This document shows positions 46,984 to 55,834 of a DNA stretch of 64,000 bases, piece after piece; within the stretch, counting starts at the first letter, position 1, and every line of letters starts with the position of its first letter. Location: assembly GCA_020852965.1 (NCBI GenBank), contig JADYZV010000025.1, positions 1 to 64,000 on the forward strand. Direction: 5' to 3'. The translations under genes were made by a program, and so were the position numbers. The DNA is from Pirellulaceae bacterium (GTDB lineage: Bacteria > Planctomycetota > Planctomycetia > Pirellulales > Pirellulaceae). The notes under the pieces were generated by a model, which saw only the letters and a program-made list of their open reading frames with translations, was not told the DNA's origin and made no database searches.

Positions 46984-47205
46984 ATGGCAAAACACAAAGT
47001 TATGATGTCAACACCTCCGCGCGAGGTGAAACGCGCTGATGCAGAGTTCGACGTCGAACGCGATGGCAAAAAATTTGGTACGCTAGAGGTTTCCAACGGG
47101 TCATTGGTTTGGTTCCCGCCCTACGCCAACTATGGTTACAAAGTCACTTGGAAGAAGTTTCACGAACTGATGGAAGAAAATGCAACGCGCGTCGAGAAGC
47201 GGTAG
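46984..47205 (+). CDS. Small conserved protein of unknown function
   Basis: 73 residues: MAKHKVMMSTPPREVKRADA, then VERDGKKFGTLEVSNGSLVW and KVTWKKFHELMEENATRVEK. Basic N-terminus, then a beta-hairpin-like middle and an amphipathic helix. Its compact, well-ordered look suggests a real gene, but the family was not identified with confidence. It is divergent from the HNH pair and has only a weak ribosome-binding site. Three family A repeats follow it. Confidence 0.6.
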   Translation: MAKHKVMMSTPPREVKRADAEFDVERDGKKFGTLEVSNGSLVWFPPYANYGYKVTWKKFHELMEENATRVEKR

Positions 47206-47286
47206 ACGGTATCAATAACACTCTGTGCAATTGTCGACGTTGGGGCGGTTGTCTCTGAACCCTAGAGCGGATGGGCTGAAAAGGAA

Positions 47287-47403
47287 GACCGACGGCGGAG
47301 CGTCGAGCCACATTCGTGCAATTTAAGGAAGACCGACGGCGGAGCGTCGGGCCACATTCACGCAATTCAGGAAGACCGACGGCGGAGCGTCGGGCCACAT
47401 TCA
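47287..47403. repeat. Three tandem copies of dispersed repeat family A (43-44 bp period)
   Basis: GACCGACGGCGGAGCGTCG starts at 47287, 47331 and 47374, spaced 44 and 43 bp, each followed by CCACATTC. The array lies between the small protein gene and the FadB-like gene. Confidence 0.92.
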
Positions 47404-47466
47404 TACGCTGGTCGCTCCGTCGGTCAAGTGCATTACGATATTAGTTTTTATCCAGGAAAAAAATCT

Positions 47467-49593
47467 ATGCCGACGCAAGCCCTTGCAACCTACGCGATCC
47501 ACTCCGATGTGGCGGTAATAACAATCGACAATCCTCCGGTGAACGCCTTCAGCCCGCCAGTCATCGAGGCATTGATGACGCACTTAGCCGCAGCGCAGGC
47601 GGACAGCAGTGTTCAAGCCATAGTGCTCATCGGTGCGGGCAAAACGTTTTCAGCCGGAGCCGACATCACCGAATTCCTCAAGTATGCCTCGGGGGAAAAG
47701 CCCTTTGACGATGGGCTGCATCGGCTGATCTTCGCAGCCGAAGATTCTACCAAACCGGTTGTGGCCGCCCTGCGCGGTTCGGCATTGGGCGGTGCCGTCG
47801 AGCTGTCGGTGGGTTGCCACTATCGCATCGCCGACAGCCGTACGCAGTTGGGTCTACCGGAAGTTAAGCTGGGACTGATACCCGGTGCCATGGGAACGCA
47901 GCGTCTGCCGCGATTGTGTGGTATTGCCAAAGCAGCCGAGCTGTGCGCGACGGGTCGTATGTGCGGCGCTGCCGAAGCGCTCGAAGCGGGCATCATCGAT
48001 CGCGTAACCGAAGAAGATTTGCTTCCGACCGCAATTAGCTTTGCTCAAGAGATGGCAGCTACACCCAACCCACTGCGCAAGACGCGCGACATGACCGATC
48101 GATTGGGAGAGGCGACTGAGAATGAAGCCGCCCTTAAAAAGCTTTCGCAGTTGGTCAGCCAGAAAGCGCGCGGGCAGATTGCGCCACAGAAAGCCATCGA
48201 GGCGGTAGGCTTGGCCGCAACGCTCCCCTTTACCGAAGCGATCGAGCGCGAGAGCGAAATATTCCAAGAGCTGTTGCTCGGCGATCAGTCGCGGGCTTTG
48301 GTACACGTCTTCTTCGGCGAGCGGGCCGTCGCCAAAATCCCCAACATCGCTGCCGACACAACCAGCCGCGAAATCAAATCGGCGGCCGTCGTTGGTGCGG
48401 GGACGATGGGAAGTGGCATTGCACTGACCTACCTAGCCGCAGGTATCCCCGTGGTGCTCAAGGAAGTCGCTGCGGAGCAACTCCAGCGCGGCGTTGAAAC
48501 CATCCGGAAGCAACTCACCGCCTCGGTCGAGCGTGGACGGATCACGCAAGCTCAAGCGGAACAACAGCTCGCCGCTCTCACACCAACGCTCGACTATCAG
48601 GACTTGTCCAAGGCGGATGTGATTGTCGAAGCGGTATTCGAAGCGATGCATTTGAAACAAGAAGTCTTTGCCGAGTTGGATCGCGTAGCGAAACCATCCG
48701 CTATCTTAGCCACGAACACTTCGACTTTGGATGTCGACCAAATTGCCTCGGCCACTCGTCGGCCTGAGAGTGTCATCGGTCATCACTTTTTCAGCCCGGC
48801 CAACATCATGCGTCTGCTCGAAGTCGTGCGCGGGAGTGCGACCAGCGTCGAGGTGATCGTCACCTCGATGGCGCTGGCCAAACGCTTGAGTAAAGTGGCG
48901 GTGTTGGTCGGCAACTGCTTCGGCTTTGTCGGCAATCGCATGTTCTGGCCCTATCAACGCGAAGCTCAATTCCTCCTTGAGGAAGGTGCCAGCGTGGAAC
49001 AGGTCGACCGAGTACTCGCCGATTTCGGCATGGCGATGGGCCCCAACGCCGTGATGGATCTGGCTGGAATCGATGTCGGTTGGCGCGTCGACCAAGAACG
49101 CAAGGACTCGCTCCCAGAGGGTCTGCGGCAACCGTTGGTGTCAAGCAAGCTCTACGAGCTCAATCGCTACGGACAAAAAACCGGTGCGGGCTGGTATCGC
49201 TATGAAGGGAGAAAAGCTCTCCCGGATCCGGCCGTACAAACGTTGATCGAATCGACTGCGCAGGCTGCGGGTATCGAGCGGCGCACGATCACCGACGCTG
49301 AGATATTGGAACGCACCTTGTATGCACTGGTCAACGAAGGGGCGCGCATTTTGGCCGAGGGCATTGCGGAGCGACCGGTCGACATCGACATTACCTACGT
49401 CTACGGTTACGGCTTTCCAGCTTGGCGCGGTGGCCCGATGATGTTTGCCGATACCGCAGGACTACAAAAGATCTACCAGCGGACGTGTCACTACCAAGAG
49501 ATACACGGTCCGTGGTGGGAACCCGCACCTCTTTTGGAAGAGCTAGCAAAAGGTGATGGCAAGTTTGCCGATTTAGCCCAGCGCAAGCGTTGA
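47467..49593 (+). CDS. FadB-like bifunctional enoyl-CoA hydratase/3-hydroxyacyl-CoA dehydrogenase
   Basis: About 708 residues. The N-terminal crotonase domain has ALRGSALGGAVELSVGCHYR and LGLPEVKLGLIPGAMGTQRL, keeping both catalytic glutamates. The dehydrogenase half has AAVVGAGTMGSGIALTYLAA (Rossmann, GxGxxG), then TNTSTLDVDQIAS and GHHFFSPANIMRLLEVV. This is the trifunctional-alpha-subunit type of fusion. It oxidises fatty acyl-CoAs in beta-oxidation together with the thiolase at 39845. The ATG at 47467, behind AGGAAA, is preferred; a frame from 47428 would add 13 residues. The downstream desaturase gene is close (33 bp), suggesting shared lipid metabolism. Confidence 0.9.
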   Translation: MPTQALATYAIHSDVAVITIDNPPVNAFSPPVIEALMTHLAAAQADSSVQAIVLIGAGKTFSAGADITEFLKYASGEKPFDDGLHRLIFAAEDSTKPVVAALRGSALGGAVELSVGCHYRIADSRTQLGLPEVKLGLIPGAMGTQRLPRLCGIAKAAELCATGRMCGAAEALEAGIIDRVTEEDLLPTAISFAQEMAATPNPLRKTRDMTDRLGEATENEAALKKLSQLVSQKARGQIAPQKAIEAVGLAATLPFTEAIERESEIFQELLLGDQSRALVHVFFGERAVAKIPNIAADTTSREIKSAAVVGAGTMGSGIALTYLAAGIPVVLKEVAAEQLQRGVETIRKQLTASVERGRITQAQAEQQLAALTPTLDYQDLSKADVIVEAVFEAMHLKQEVFAELDRVAKPSAILATNTSTLDVDQIASATRRPESVIGHHFFSPANIMRLLEVVRGSATSVEVIVTSMALAKRLSKVAVLVGNCFGFVGNRMFWPYQREAQFLLEEGASVEQVDRVLADFGMAMGPNAVMDLAGIDVGWRVDQERKDSLPEGLRQPLVSSKLYELNRYGQKTGAGWYRYEGRKALPDPAVQTLIESTAQAAGIERRTITDAEILERTLYALVNEGARILAEGIAERPVDIDITYVYGYGFPAWRGGPMMFADTAGLQKIYQRTCHYQEIHGPWWEPAPLLEELAKGDGKFADLAQRKR

Positions 49594-49626
49594 CAGATTG
49601 ACGGGTATGCGTCACAACCAGGGGGC

Positions 49627-50724
49627 TTGAAAATCTTATCCACCACTGGAACGCCTGTGCTAACAACTACAACGCCCGCTCCACTCGCCCCGTTGGCACC
49701 TCCCGCGCTCGATTGGGTAAGCGCTGTACGCCACACACTCAAAGAATCGCCTCGCAATTTTCATCGCGTAAAACCGTGGATCTACTGGCGCGATATGTTT
49801 ATTGGGGCGACGATCGCCTACACATCAGCGACGATTTTCTTGGCCGCGCCGGCATTTTCGTTATTGCAGTGTGTCAGCTTTGTCTTCGCCGTGTTTTGGC
49901 TATACCGCATTGGATCGATGGTCCACGAAGTAGCTCATCTGGGCGGTCACGAGCTGACAGGCTTTAAAGTGGCGTGGAATATCTTGGTAGGCGTCCCCAC
50001 ACTAACGCCGTCGACTTTTTTCACCGGTCATCATCGCGACCATCATACGCAGCGCGTCTACGGCACCCCCCAAGACCCAGAGTATGTCATCAATGTCTGC
50101 GAACGTGGAAATGCCTTGCAGTTCGCTTGTTATTTCGTATTCGTCGCCATTTTCCCACTACTGGTGTTTGTGCGGTTTTTGGTTGCGCCACTCACCTTTG
50201 TCCATCCGCGGGTGCGCGAGTATGTGCTGCGTCACTGGTCCGCCTTCACTTTCAATTGGCGTTACGAACGGCCGCTTAGCCGGCTGAACCGACCTGTGTT
50301 TGCCGGGCTCGAGCTGCTTTGCAGCCTTCGCGCACTGGCAATTCCAGCCGCCGTGTTGCTTGGATTGACTCCTTGGTCGCGAATGTTCCAACTTTACTTG
50401 TTGGGAGCGACCGTGGTAACGCTCAATCAACTGCGCCAGATGGCCGATCACCATTTCGAAAGTCGGGGCAATCGGTTAAGTATGGCCGATCACATCCTGG
50501 ATTCGTGTAACTATGTGGGGCGTGACCCATTAACATGGTTACTCTTTCCGATGGCCATTCAGTACCACGCGTTGCATCACCTGTTCCCCTCAATGCCCTA
50601 CCATAATTTGGCACGTGCGCACAGTTATTTGATGCGAACTCTTCCTAGCCAATCGCCCTACCGCACATTGGAGCAACCCGGTTGGTGGTCCGTCGCTGGG
50701 AAGATGCTCAAGCGGCGGTCGTAA
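49627..50724 (+). CDS. Membrane fatty acid desaturase/hydroxylase family protein
   Basis: About 365 residues from a TTG start after AGGGGG. The histidine boxes are HEVAHLGGHE, TFFTGHHRDHHTQR and QYHALHHLFPSMPYHN, with the membrane helices expected for a di-iron desaturase or hydroxylase. QMADHHFESRGNRLSMADHI contributes another His pair. It should act on an acyl or sterol/carotenoid-like lipid in the membrane. Substrate and regiochemistry are not determinable. The TTG is the only start that keeps the first helix; the first box lies well inside the protein. It follows the FadB-like gene by 33 bp. Confidence 0.88.
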   Translation: MKILSTTGTPVLTTTTPAPLAPLAPPALDWVSAVRHTLKESPRNFHRVKPWIYWRDMFIGATIAYTSATIFLAAPAFSLLQCVSFVFAVFWLYRIGSMVHEVAHLGGHELTGFKVAWNILVGVPTLTPSTFFTGHHRDHHTQRVYGTPQDPEYVINVCERGNALQFACYFVFVAIFPLLVFVRFLVAPLTFVHPRVREYVLRHWSAFTFNWRYERPLSRLNRPVFAGLELLCSLRALAIPAAVLLGLTPWSRMFQLYLLGATVVTLNQLRQMADHHFESRGNRLSMADHILDSCNYVGRDPLTWLLFPMAIQYHALHHLFPSMPYHNLARAHSYLMRTLPSQSPYRTLEQPGWWSVAGKMLKRRS

Positions 50725-50769
50725 CCAAAGTAGTGCAATAGCGATAAGCCCAGCAGACGTGGTACGACG

Positions 50770-51933
50770 ATGAAGTTGATCCGGATAGGCCTCGCGGTCA
50801 ACCATAGCTATTCCTTTTACCGCAGCCTACTTCGCGGTGTTGCACAATTCGCCGAGACGCGGCCTCAATGGGTTTTCACCTCGATCATCCCTGCGCAACA
50901 GTCGTCCAATGCTCCCCGCGGTCGCTTTCGTCCTGACGGCCTGATCGCTTCGATCCATTCAGAATCAACGATGAAAACGCTCGCTAACTGGCGCTGCCCG
51001 GTGGTCAACGCGTCGAGTGTTTTGCCAGGCTCGCTGTTACCGCGAGTGGGAGTGAACAATACGTGCGTGGGACAACTGGCCGCAGCGCATTTCCTGGAAC
51101 GCGGCCTACGCCACTTTGCCTTTTTCGGTTCGCCTGATTCCTTGTTCTCCATCGAGCGGCGCGACGCGTTTTGTCATGTATTGCAGGCAGCAGGTTATAG
51201 CGTTTCGTGCCACTTTTCGCCCCCAGAACGTCCCTACGATCAGCTCGATCGACGTTGGGATATCGACCTGTCGACCTACCGTTGGCTACGGGGGCTCCCC
51301 ACGCCAATCGGTCTATTTGTTCCAAGCGACCATTGGGGATTTCAGTTATCTCAGGCATGTCACGAGGTGGATTTGCGCATGCCCGAAGATGTGGCTCTAC
51401 TCGGTGTCGATGACGACGATGTGAACTGCGAATTGGCTCGCCCGCGGCTATCGAGCGTTGTCGTTCCGGCAGTGCAGATTGGTTACGAAGCGGCGTCCCT
51501 GCTGGATCGCCTCTTGGCCGGTGAGAAACCGCCCGATGCACCGATCCTCATTCCCCCGTCGGGAATCGCCACGCGCCGGTCTACGGAAGTGCTGGCCATC
51601 GATGACGTCGAAGTGATTGCCGCCGTACGATTCATCCGCGAACATGCCCACTTGCCAATCGACGTGTCGGATGTGTTGCGCGAGGTCGCCTTGGGGCGTC
51701 GCACGCTGGAAAGGCGTTGCTTGGCCGCACTAGGCTGGGGCTTGGCAGAAGAGATTCGCCGCGCACATCGCGAGCGCGCCTGCCGACTGCTAGCTCGTAC
51801 CGATCTGTCGATTGATTCGGTAGCACAACAAGCTGGCTACTCGGGTTTTCGCCATATGTCTGTGGACTTTCGTCGAAAATTCAACATGACCCCCACAGCC
51901 TATCGCCGACAGATGCGCGGCCCATCCGCATAG
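50770..51933 (+). CDS. AraC-type transcriptional regulator with LacI-like sugar-binding domain (XylR-like)
   Basis: 387 residues. The N-terminal 280 resemble a periplasmic-binding-protein-like fold (IRIGLAVNHSYSFYRSLLRG, VGVNNTCVGQLAAAHFLERG, MPEDVALLGVDDDDVNCELA). The C-terminal 100 residues are an AraC/XylS DNA-binding domain with two helix-turn-helix motifs (LREVALGRRTLERRCLAALG, SIDSVAQQAGYSGFRHMSVD). This is the xylose-operon regulator XylR architecture, so a sugar effector is expected. The regulated genes are uncertain; the glycosidase-like gene at 52102 is the nearest carbohydrate-related gene but lies convergently. It starts 45 bp after the desaturase gene. Confidence 0.9.
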   Translation: MKLIRIGLAVNHSYSFYRSLLRGVAQFAETRPQWVFTSIIPAQQSSNAPRGRFRPDGLIASIHSESTMKTLANWRCPVVNASSVLPGSLLPRVGVNNTCVGQLAAAHFLERGLRHFAFFGSPDSLFSIERRDAFCHVLQAAGYSVSCHFSPPERPYDQLDRRWDIDLSTYRWLRGLPTPIGLFVPSDHWGFQLSQACHEVDLRMPEDVALLGVDDDDVNCELARPRLSSVVVPAVQIGYEAASLLDRLLAGEKPPDAPILIPPSGIATRRSTEVLAIDDVEVIAAVRFIREHAHLPIDVSDVLREVALGRRTLERRCLAALGWGLAEEIRRAHRERACRLLARTDLSIDSVAQQAGYSGFRHMSVDFRRKFNMTPTAYRRQMRGPSA

Positions 51934-51992
51934 ATCCAGGCAGCCTGCTCCACCGACTAGTGCTTCATCCATTCTTGATCTTAGGGTTTGGT

Positions 51993-52061
51993 GTAGTGGA
52001 CGAGGCCCGCGAGTCCCTGGTACCTACTAAGTCGAAAGGACGCGCGGGCCTCGTCCACTAC
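51993..52061. terminator. 19-bp perfect inverted repeat between convergent genes
   Basis: GTAGTGGACGAGGCCCGCG (51993-52011) is perfectly complementary to 52043-52061, with a 31-nt loop that itself holds GTCC/GGAC. It lies between the regulator gene (plus) and the glycosidase gene (minus), so it could terminate both. A fragment of the same word (GTCCACTACC) occurs at 8-17. Confidence 0.6.
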
Positions 52062-52101
52062 CTTCAACTCTTAGTCTTAACCCTGACAGAGCACTGGGGC
52101 G

Positions 52102-53583
52102 CTACTTGAATGACCCGGTGGACTGCTCAACACTTGCCTGCTTCAGATACAATACGGCAGGTCCAGTGAACGGAGGAACGAAGGTCTGCTTATCGCCGGC
52201 AACGGAAAGGGAAGCCGTTGACACGACGACACCCGTCAGCGGATTGAACCATTCTACCTCGTAGCTGCCTGGGGCCAAGTTGACCGACAGCTCCCCTTCG
52301 TCGGGTTGATAGACCAAATACTCGTGCCCTGCGCTTGCCAGGCAATAGCCTGTCGTCGCCAAGTTGTCCTGGGGAGTCATCTCGGCAATGTCCATCTTGT
52401 TTGCAAACGAGCGAGTGTGCCCCATGGCGGCACGAGCCGCGATCCAACCGCTGTTGTCCTTGAGGTTCTCCATGAGCAGCGGATTGTGGCCGCGCAAGAA
52501 ACTCTTCCACACCCATGCCCGCGATAGATTTGCATCGTCGACGTAGACTTTCCATCCAAGGTGATCCGAATCCAACAGGCTCACCTTTCCACCGACGGCC
52601 ATCGGCGGGTCGTTGATGTATGGGTCAGCCGCATTGTCGAAGGTTGTTACCTGGCCCAACGAAATCCAATCTGCCGGACTATCCCACAGTAGATCGTGCT
52701 TGGCAGCCAGATGAAAGGCTTGACAAGTCATTCCGACCGGATGCTGCTTGGGCTTGCCCGCCTCATAGGACTGGATCGTTCGAATCAAATCGTATTGCCA
52801 TTCGGTAGAGCCTGGGACCGCGCTTTCATTGGCAATCTCATAGAGCACATTGTCAAGATCGTTGACCGTATCGACCACTTTTCTAACGTAAGCCCGCTGC
52901 AGTTCGACTACGGCAGGAATCTGATTGGAATTCGTCTCCTCTCCCACTCCATTGCCATTCGCATCTCCATTGATCTCGTTGACATTGTTGCTGCTGTTCA
53001 TTGGATGATACTGCCATGACTTCGATGCGCCTGAAAGATACCATCCTTCAAACAACATAATGCTGACGTAGATGCCTCGATCCCCCGCTGCGATGATGCG
53101 ACTCCGCATGCGATCGAAATAGGACTCATCAAACTGAGTCAGGTCGTACTTGGGCTTGCCATCGTTGGCCACCGCTGGGCCGGTTCGACACCACGGTTGA
53201 GGCTGCGAAAAGAAGTCGGCACCCGACCCATAAACAGTCCGTGGAAGTTCCCAGCGCCACAGTCGTATGAAATTATGGTTGTTATCGGTCAGGAGTTTCA
53301 AATATGCGTCAAAGTCAAATTCCGGTGGAGGGTCGGATGATTCCGAGCGCCCCACGTCGAGCCCGCAATCCTGCAGACTGGCCCAAGTGTGCGAGCCGGT
53401 GAGGTAGATGGCTTTGCCCGCCCCATCGGTGAAGTAGCGGGAGTTTAAAGGGTCGACTCGAAGCGGCCCACTCGCCGCTTCCCTGGGCTGCTGCTGTTGC
53501 CCCTGAACGCTCGTCGCGACCAGTGCTAAGGCGACGAGTAGCAGATAGGATCGATAGCTTTTGAACAATTTTTTGGCCTTCAT
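52102..53583 (-). CDS. Secreted glycoside hydrolase-like protein (DUF4038-like) with collagen-binding-like C-terminal domain
   Basis: About 493 residues. A signal peptide (KKLFKSYRSYLLLVALALVA) is followed by a TIM-barrel region: YFTDGAGKAIYLTGSHTW, NHNFIRLWRWELPR, FDESYFDRMRSRIIAAGDRG, and LYEIANESA with the expected acid/base glutamate. The C-terminus (YEVEWFNPLTGVVVSTASL) is the DUF4038-associated, collagenase-type domain. Such enzymes hydrolyse plant or algal polysaccharides; the linkage is unknown. MKAKK at 53583 is chosen because it begins the signal peptide; a frame from 53604 adds MSESTDK. It lies downstream of the XylR-like regulator on the opposite strand. Confidence 0.82.
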   Translation of the reverse strand: MKAKKLFKSYRSYLLLVALALVATSVQGQQQQPREAASGPLRVDPLNSRYFTDGAGKAIYLTGSHTWASLQDCGLDVGRSESSDPPPEFDFDAYLKLLTDNNHNFIRLWRWELPRTVYGSGADFFSQPQPWCRTGPAVANDGKPKYDLTQFDESYFDRMRSRIIAAGDRGIYVSIMLFEGWYLSGASKSWQYHPMNSSNNVNEINGDANGNGVGEETNSNQIPAVVELQRAYVRKVVDTVNDLDNVLYEIANESAVPGSTEWQYDLIRTIQSYEAGKPKQHPVGMTCQAFHLAAKHDLLWDSPADWISLGQVTTFDNAADPYINDPPMAVGGKVSLLDSDHLGWKVYVDDANLSRAWVWKSFLRGHNPLLMENLKDNSGWIAARAAMGHTRSFANKMDIAEMTPQDNLATTGYCLASAGHEYLVYQPDEGELSVNLAPGSYEVEWFNPLTGVVVSTASLSVAGDKQTFVPPFTGPAVLYLKQASVEQSTGSFK

Positions 53584-53704
53584 TTTGTCTGTACTTTCGG
53601 ACAATGCATTAATCTAATTCGCTGGCAATGGTTCCATTTGTGTTTCATCCAACTCGGGTCACGCGTCGCGGCCAACCCATCGATTCTTCCACTTCCTACC
53701 GACA

Positions 53705-53975
53705 CCAAGAACCAAGAACCAAGAACTAAGAACTAAGAACCAAGAACCAAGAACCAAGAACCAAGAACTAAGAACCAAGAACTAAGAACTAAGAACCAAG
53801 AACTAAGAACCAAGAACTAAGAACCAAGAACTAAGAACCAAGAACTAAGAACCAAGAACTAAGAACCAAGAACTAAGAACCAAGAACCAAGAACTAAGAA
53901 CCAAGAACCAAGAACCAAGAACCAAGAACCAAGAACTAAGAACCAAGAACCAAGAACCAAGAATCAAGAACTAAG
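53705..53975. repeat. Heptanucleotide satellite, 38 units of (C[C/T]AAGAA)
   Basis: From 53705 the units CCAAGAA and CTAAGAA follow one another without a break for 38 copies (266 bp), then a partial CTAAG. The second base alternates C/T in long runs of CT, CC and alternating patterns; one unit is TCAAGAA. The array ends at the stop codon of the gene on the minus strand (TAG is the complement of CTA at 53971-53973). The rest of the 53605-53970 gap holds nothing else of note. Confidence 0.97.
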
Positions 53976-55536
53976 CTATCGCTTTGCGTAGTAAATTGTG
54001 CGTGATTTGTTGAACGCGCCGGTCTGGTCCGTGTGGGCGCGACCAATGCGACCATGGCAACCAGTGGCCGGGCGGGCTGGATAAATCCTGACACCAAAAA
54101 ATGGTTGACGCGTTGAACACGTAGTTGCCTTTGGGCCCAGGGTAAATCGTCGACGTCCAATGCTGAGGATTGATCCCGCTCTGCAACGCCGTCCCTTCCG
54201 CCAAGATTTCAAGCCCAGGAATATCGGTCGGCGGATCACCGTGGTACTCCCAACCGATCAGGCCGGGGATCGCCTCTCCCTGCTTCATTCCGGTACCGGC
54301 AAAGACCCAGTGATCGGGATTGGTGCAAATCCAATCACCACCACCGTTGATAGGTTCAACATTGCGGGAACCGATTAGGTAACCTTCGTCTGGGCCATGC
54401 GTCGCAAAGGGCCCATGTTCGGTATTGCGCATTTTCGACCATTTGTATCTACCGCCGTATGGGCCCTCGCGATATATGATCCGCTTGGCATTGCCGCTGG
54501 AATTGTCGCGATACGGACTGCGCCAACAAACCGCGTTTCCAGAAAGAAACAATAGGTTGACGCCTGCGTCTCGCAGCTTGACGACGCTTTCGAATTGTCG
54601 GATGTCCCAGTACTCATCGTGCCCATTGCTAATAAATGCTTTGCATTTGACGGCTCGATCGGGAGTCAGCATGTCGCTATTGGAGCAGTAGCTGACGTCG
54701 TATCCCTGTTGCTCTAGCCAGTACGCCAAAGGGAACTCAAAACACAGCCACTCTCCCGAGCCGATCGACTGCGGGTTCTCATAGATCTGTGGATACTTTC
54801 CATAGGGTCGATCGAAACTCACATCCGCCCAGGGCCCTTGAATCCCTTTGGGATGCGTGTACAGCGAATAACCGTCGGGCCATTGATTATAGGCTTGCCA
54901 GGTATTGTCGGAGCACTGCAATAGAATGTCGGCAGGTCGCTGATCGCGAACAATGAAGATGATGTAGTTTTGCCAGTACCCAAATCCACTGACGTCGCTG
55001 TCGGTCGTCAAGCGGCCGAGGTAGACACCGCTTGGCCAGTCATCGGGGACCGTAAACGTGGTGGCTGCATTCCAATGGCACTCGCGAATTCGCTTTTCTC
55101 CGATCTCAGGTAAGGGCTGTGGCTGCCCTGCAAAAGGACCCAGCTTAGTCATCAGCCGCGCACCACTGCCACCATAATAGCCCGTTCGGAAAATCTCGAT
55201 CGTGAACTTCTGAGCCGGTTCGGTCGAGACCATGAAATCGATCTGCTCACCCGCTTCAACGCTCTGTTTCGAGCAATAGCCCTCAATGGCTGGGTTCCTG
55301 AGGCCACCCACCTTGTCCAATTGCACCCGTGTCAGTTGCCAATCGCGCGCACCGGGCCGCGCATTCTCATTGCGAATAAACGGATTGCGAGCCAATGAGG
55401 CGGCCTCGGTTTCCTGCGCTGTGCCATCTTGCGCAGAAGCGGCTAGGCCCCCGGCGGCGGCTCCAGCCAGTGAAATGGCCGCCGCATCCTTGAGCAGCTC
55501 CCGTCGATTGCGTTTGATAGTTCTCTTCTCGTTCAT
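53971..55536 (-). CDS. Tat-exported N,N-dimethylformamidase-like protein
   Basis: About 521 residues. The N-terminus MNEKRTIKRNRRELLKDAAA has the twin-arginine region, then a hydrophobic AISLAGAAAGGLAASA. The mature protein resembles the large subunit of N,N-dimethylformamidase: IEIFRTGYYGGSGARLM, ECHWNAATTFTVPDDWPSGV, LYTHPKGIQGPWADVSFD, and FISNGHDEYWDIRQFESV. In homologues this subunit carries a mononuclear iron site; the precise substrate here is not known. The start at 55536 is chosen from the Tat motif; a frame to 55713 would add 59 residues. Its stop codon lies in the heptanucleotide satellite. Confidence 0.82.
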   Translation of the reverse strand: MNEKRTIKRNRRELLKDAAAISLAGAAAGGLAASAQDGTAQETEAASLARNPFIRNENARPGARDWQLTRVQLDKVGGLRNPAIEGYCSKQSVEAGEQIDFMVSTEPAQKFTIEIFRTGYYGGSGARLMTKLGPFAGQPQPLPEIGEKRIRECHWNAATTFTVPDDWPSGVYLGRLTTDSDVSGFGYWQNYIIFIVRDQRPADILLQCSDNTWQAYNQWPDGYSLYTHPKGIQGPWADVSFDRPYGKYPQIYENPQSIGSGEWLCFEFPLAYWLEQQGYDVSYCSNSDMLTPDRAVKCKAFISNGHDEYWDIRQFESVVKLRDAGVNLLFLSGNAVCWRSPYRDNSSGNAKRIIYREGPYGGRYKWSKMRNTEHGPFATHGPDEGYLIGSRNVEPINGGGDWICTNPDHWVFAGTGMKQGEAIPGLIGWEYHGDPPTDIPGLEILAEGTALQSGINPQHWTSTIYPGPKGNYVFNASTIFWCQDLSSPPGHWLPWSHWSRPHGPDRRVQQITHNLLRKAIA

Positions 55537-55834
55537 GCGAAATCCCCAATAGAACAAAGCCACGCGTCGTGAGCTTTCTTGTGTCTTCCCGGTTAGCGGC
55601 AGATCTTCGGTAGATTCATTCGATCGCCTTATGGATTGCTCAAGGGCCATTTTAGCTCTACACGCCCCGTGTTCGACACTGGTTTGCGCAAAAGATGTAC
55701 GATTTTGCGACACGTCCGCAGGCGATGGTTACTGATCGCTCTACCGCTCAGTCGCTTTTGTTTCGCCCGGGGCGTTGACGTTACCGATACGAAGTCGCGA
55801 ATACCCTGGAGCGACAGAGCGATCAACGACTACG
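55537..55834. other. Intergenic stretch with no gene seen
   Basis: About 300 bp between two minus-strand genes. Open frames are weak and no repeat or terminator of note was found. It should hold the promoter of the dimethylformamidase-like gene and the 3' end of the MoxR/VWA operon. Confidence 0.45.

Noticed and set aside
53705-53975. CRISPR array
   Set aside because: Repeat units are 7 bp with no unique spacers, so it is a simple satellite; no cas genes are in the window.
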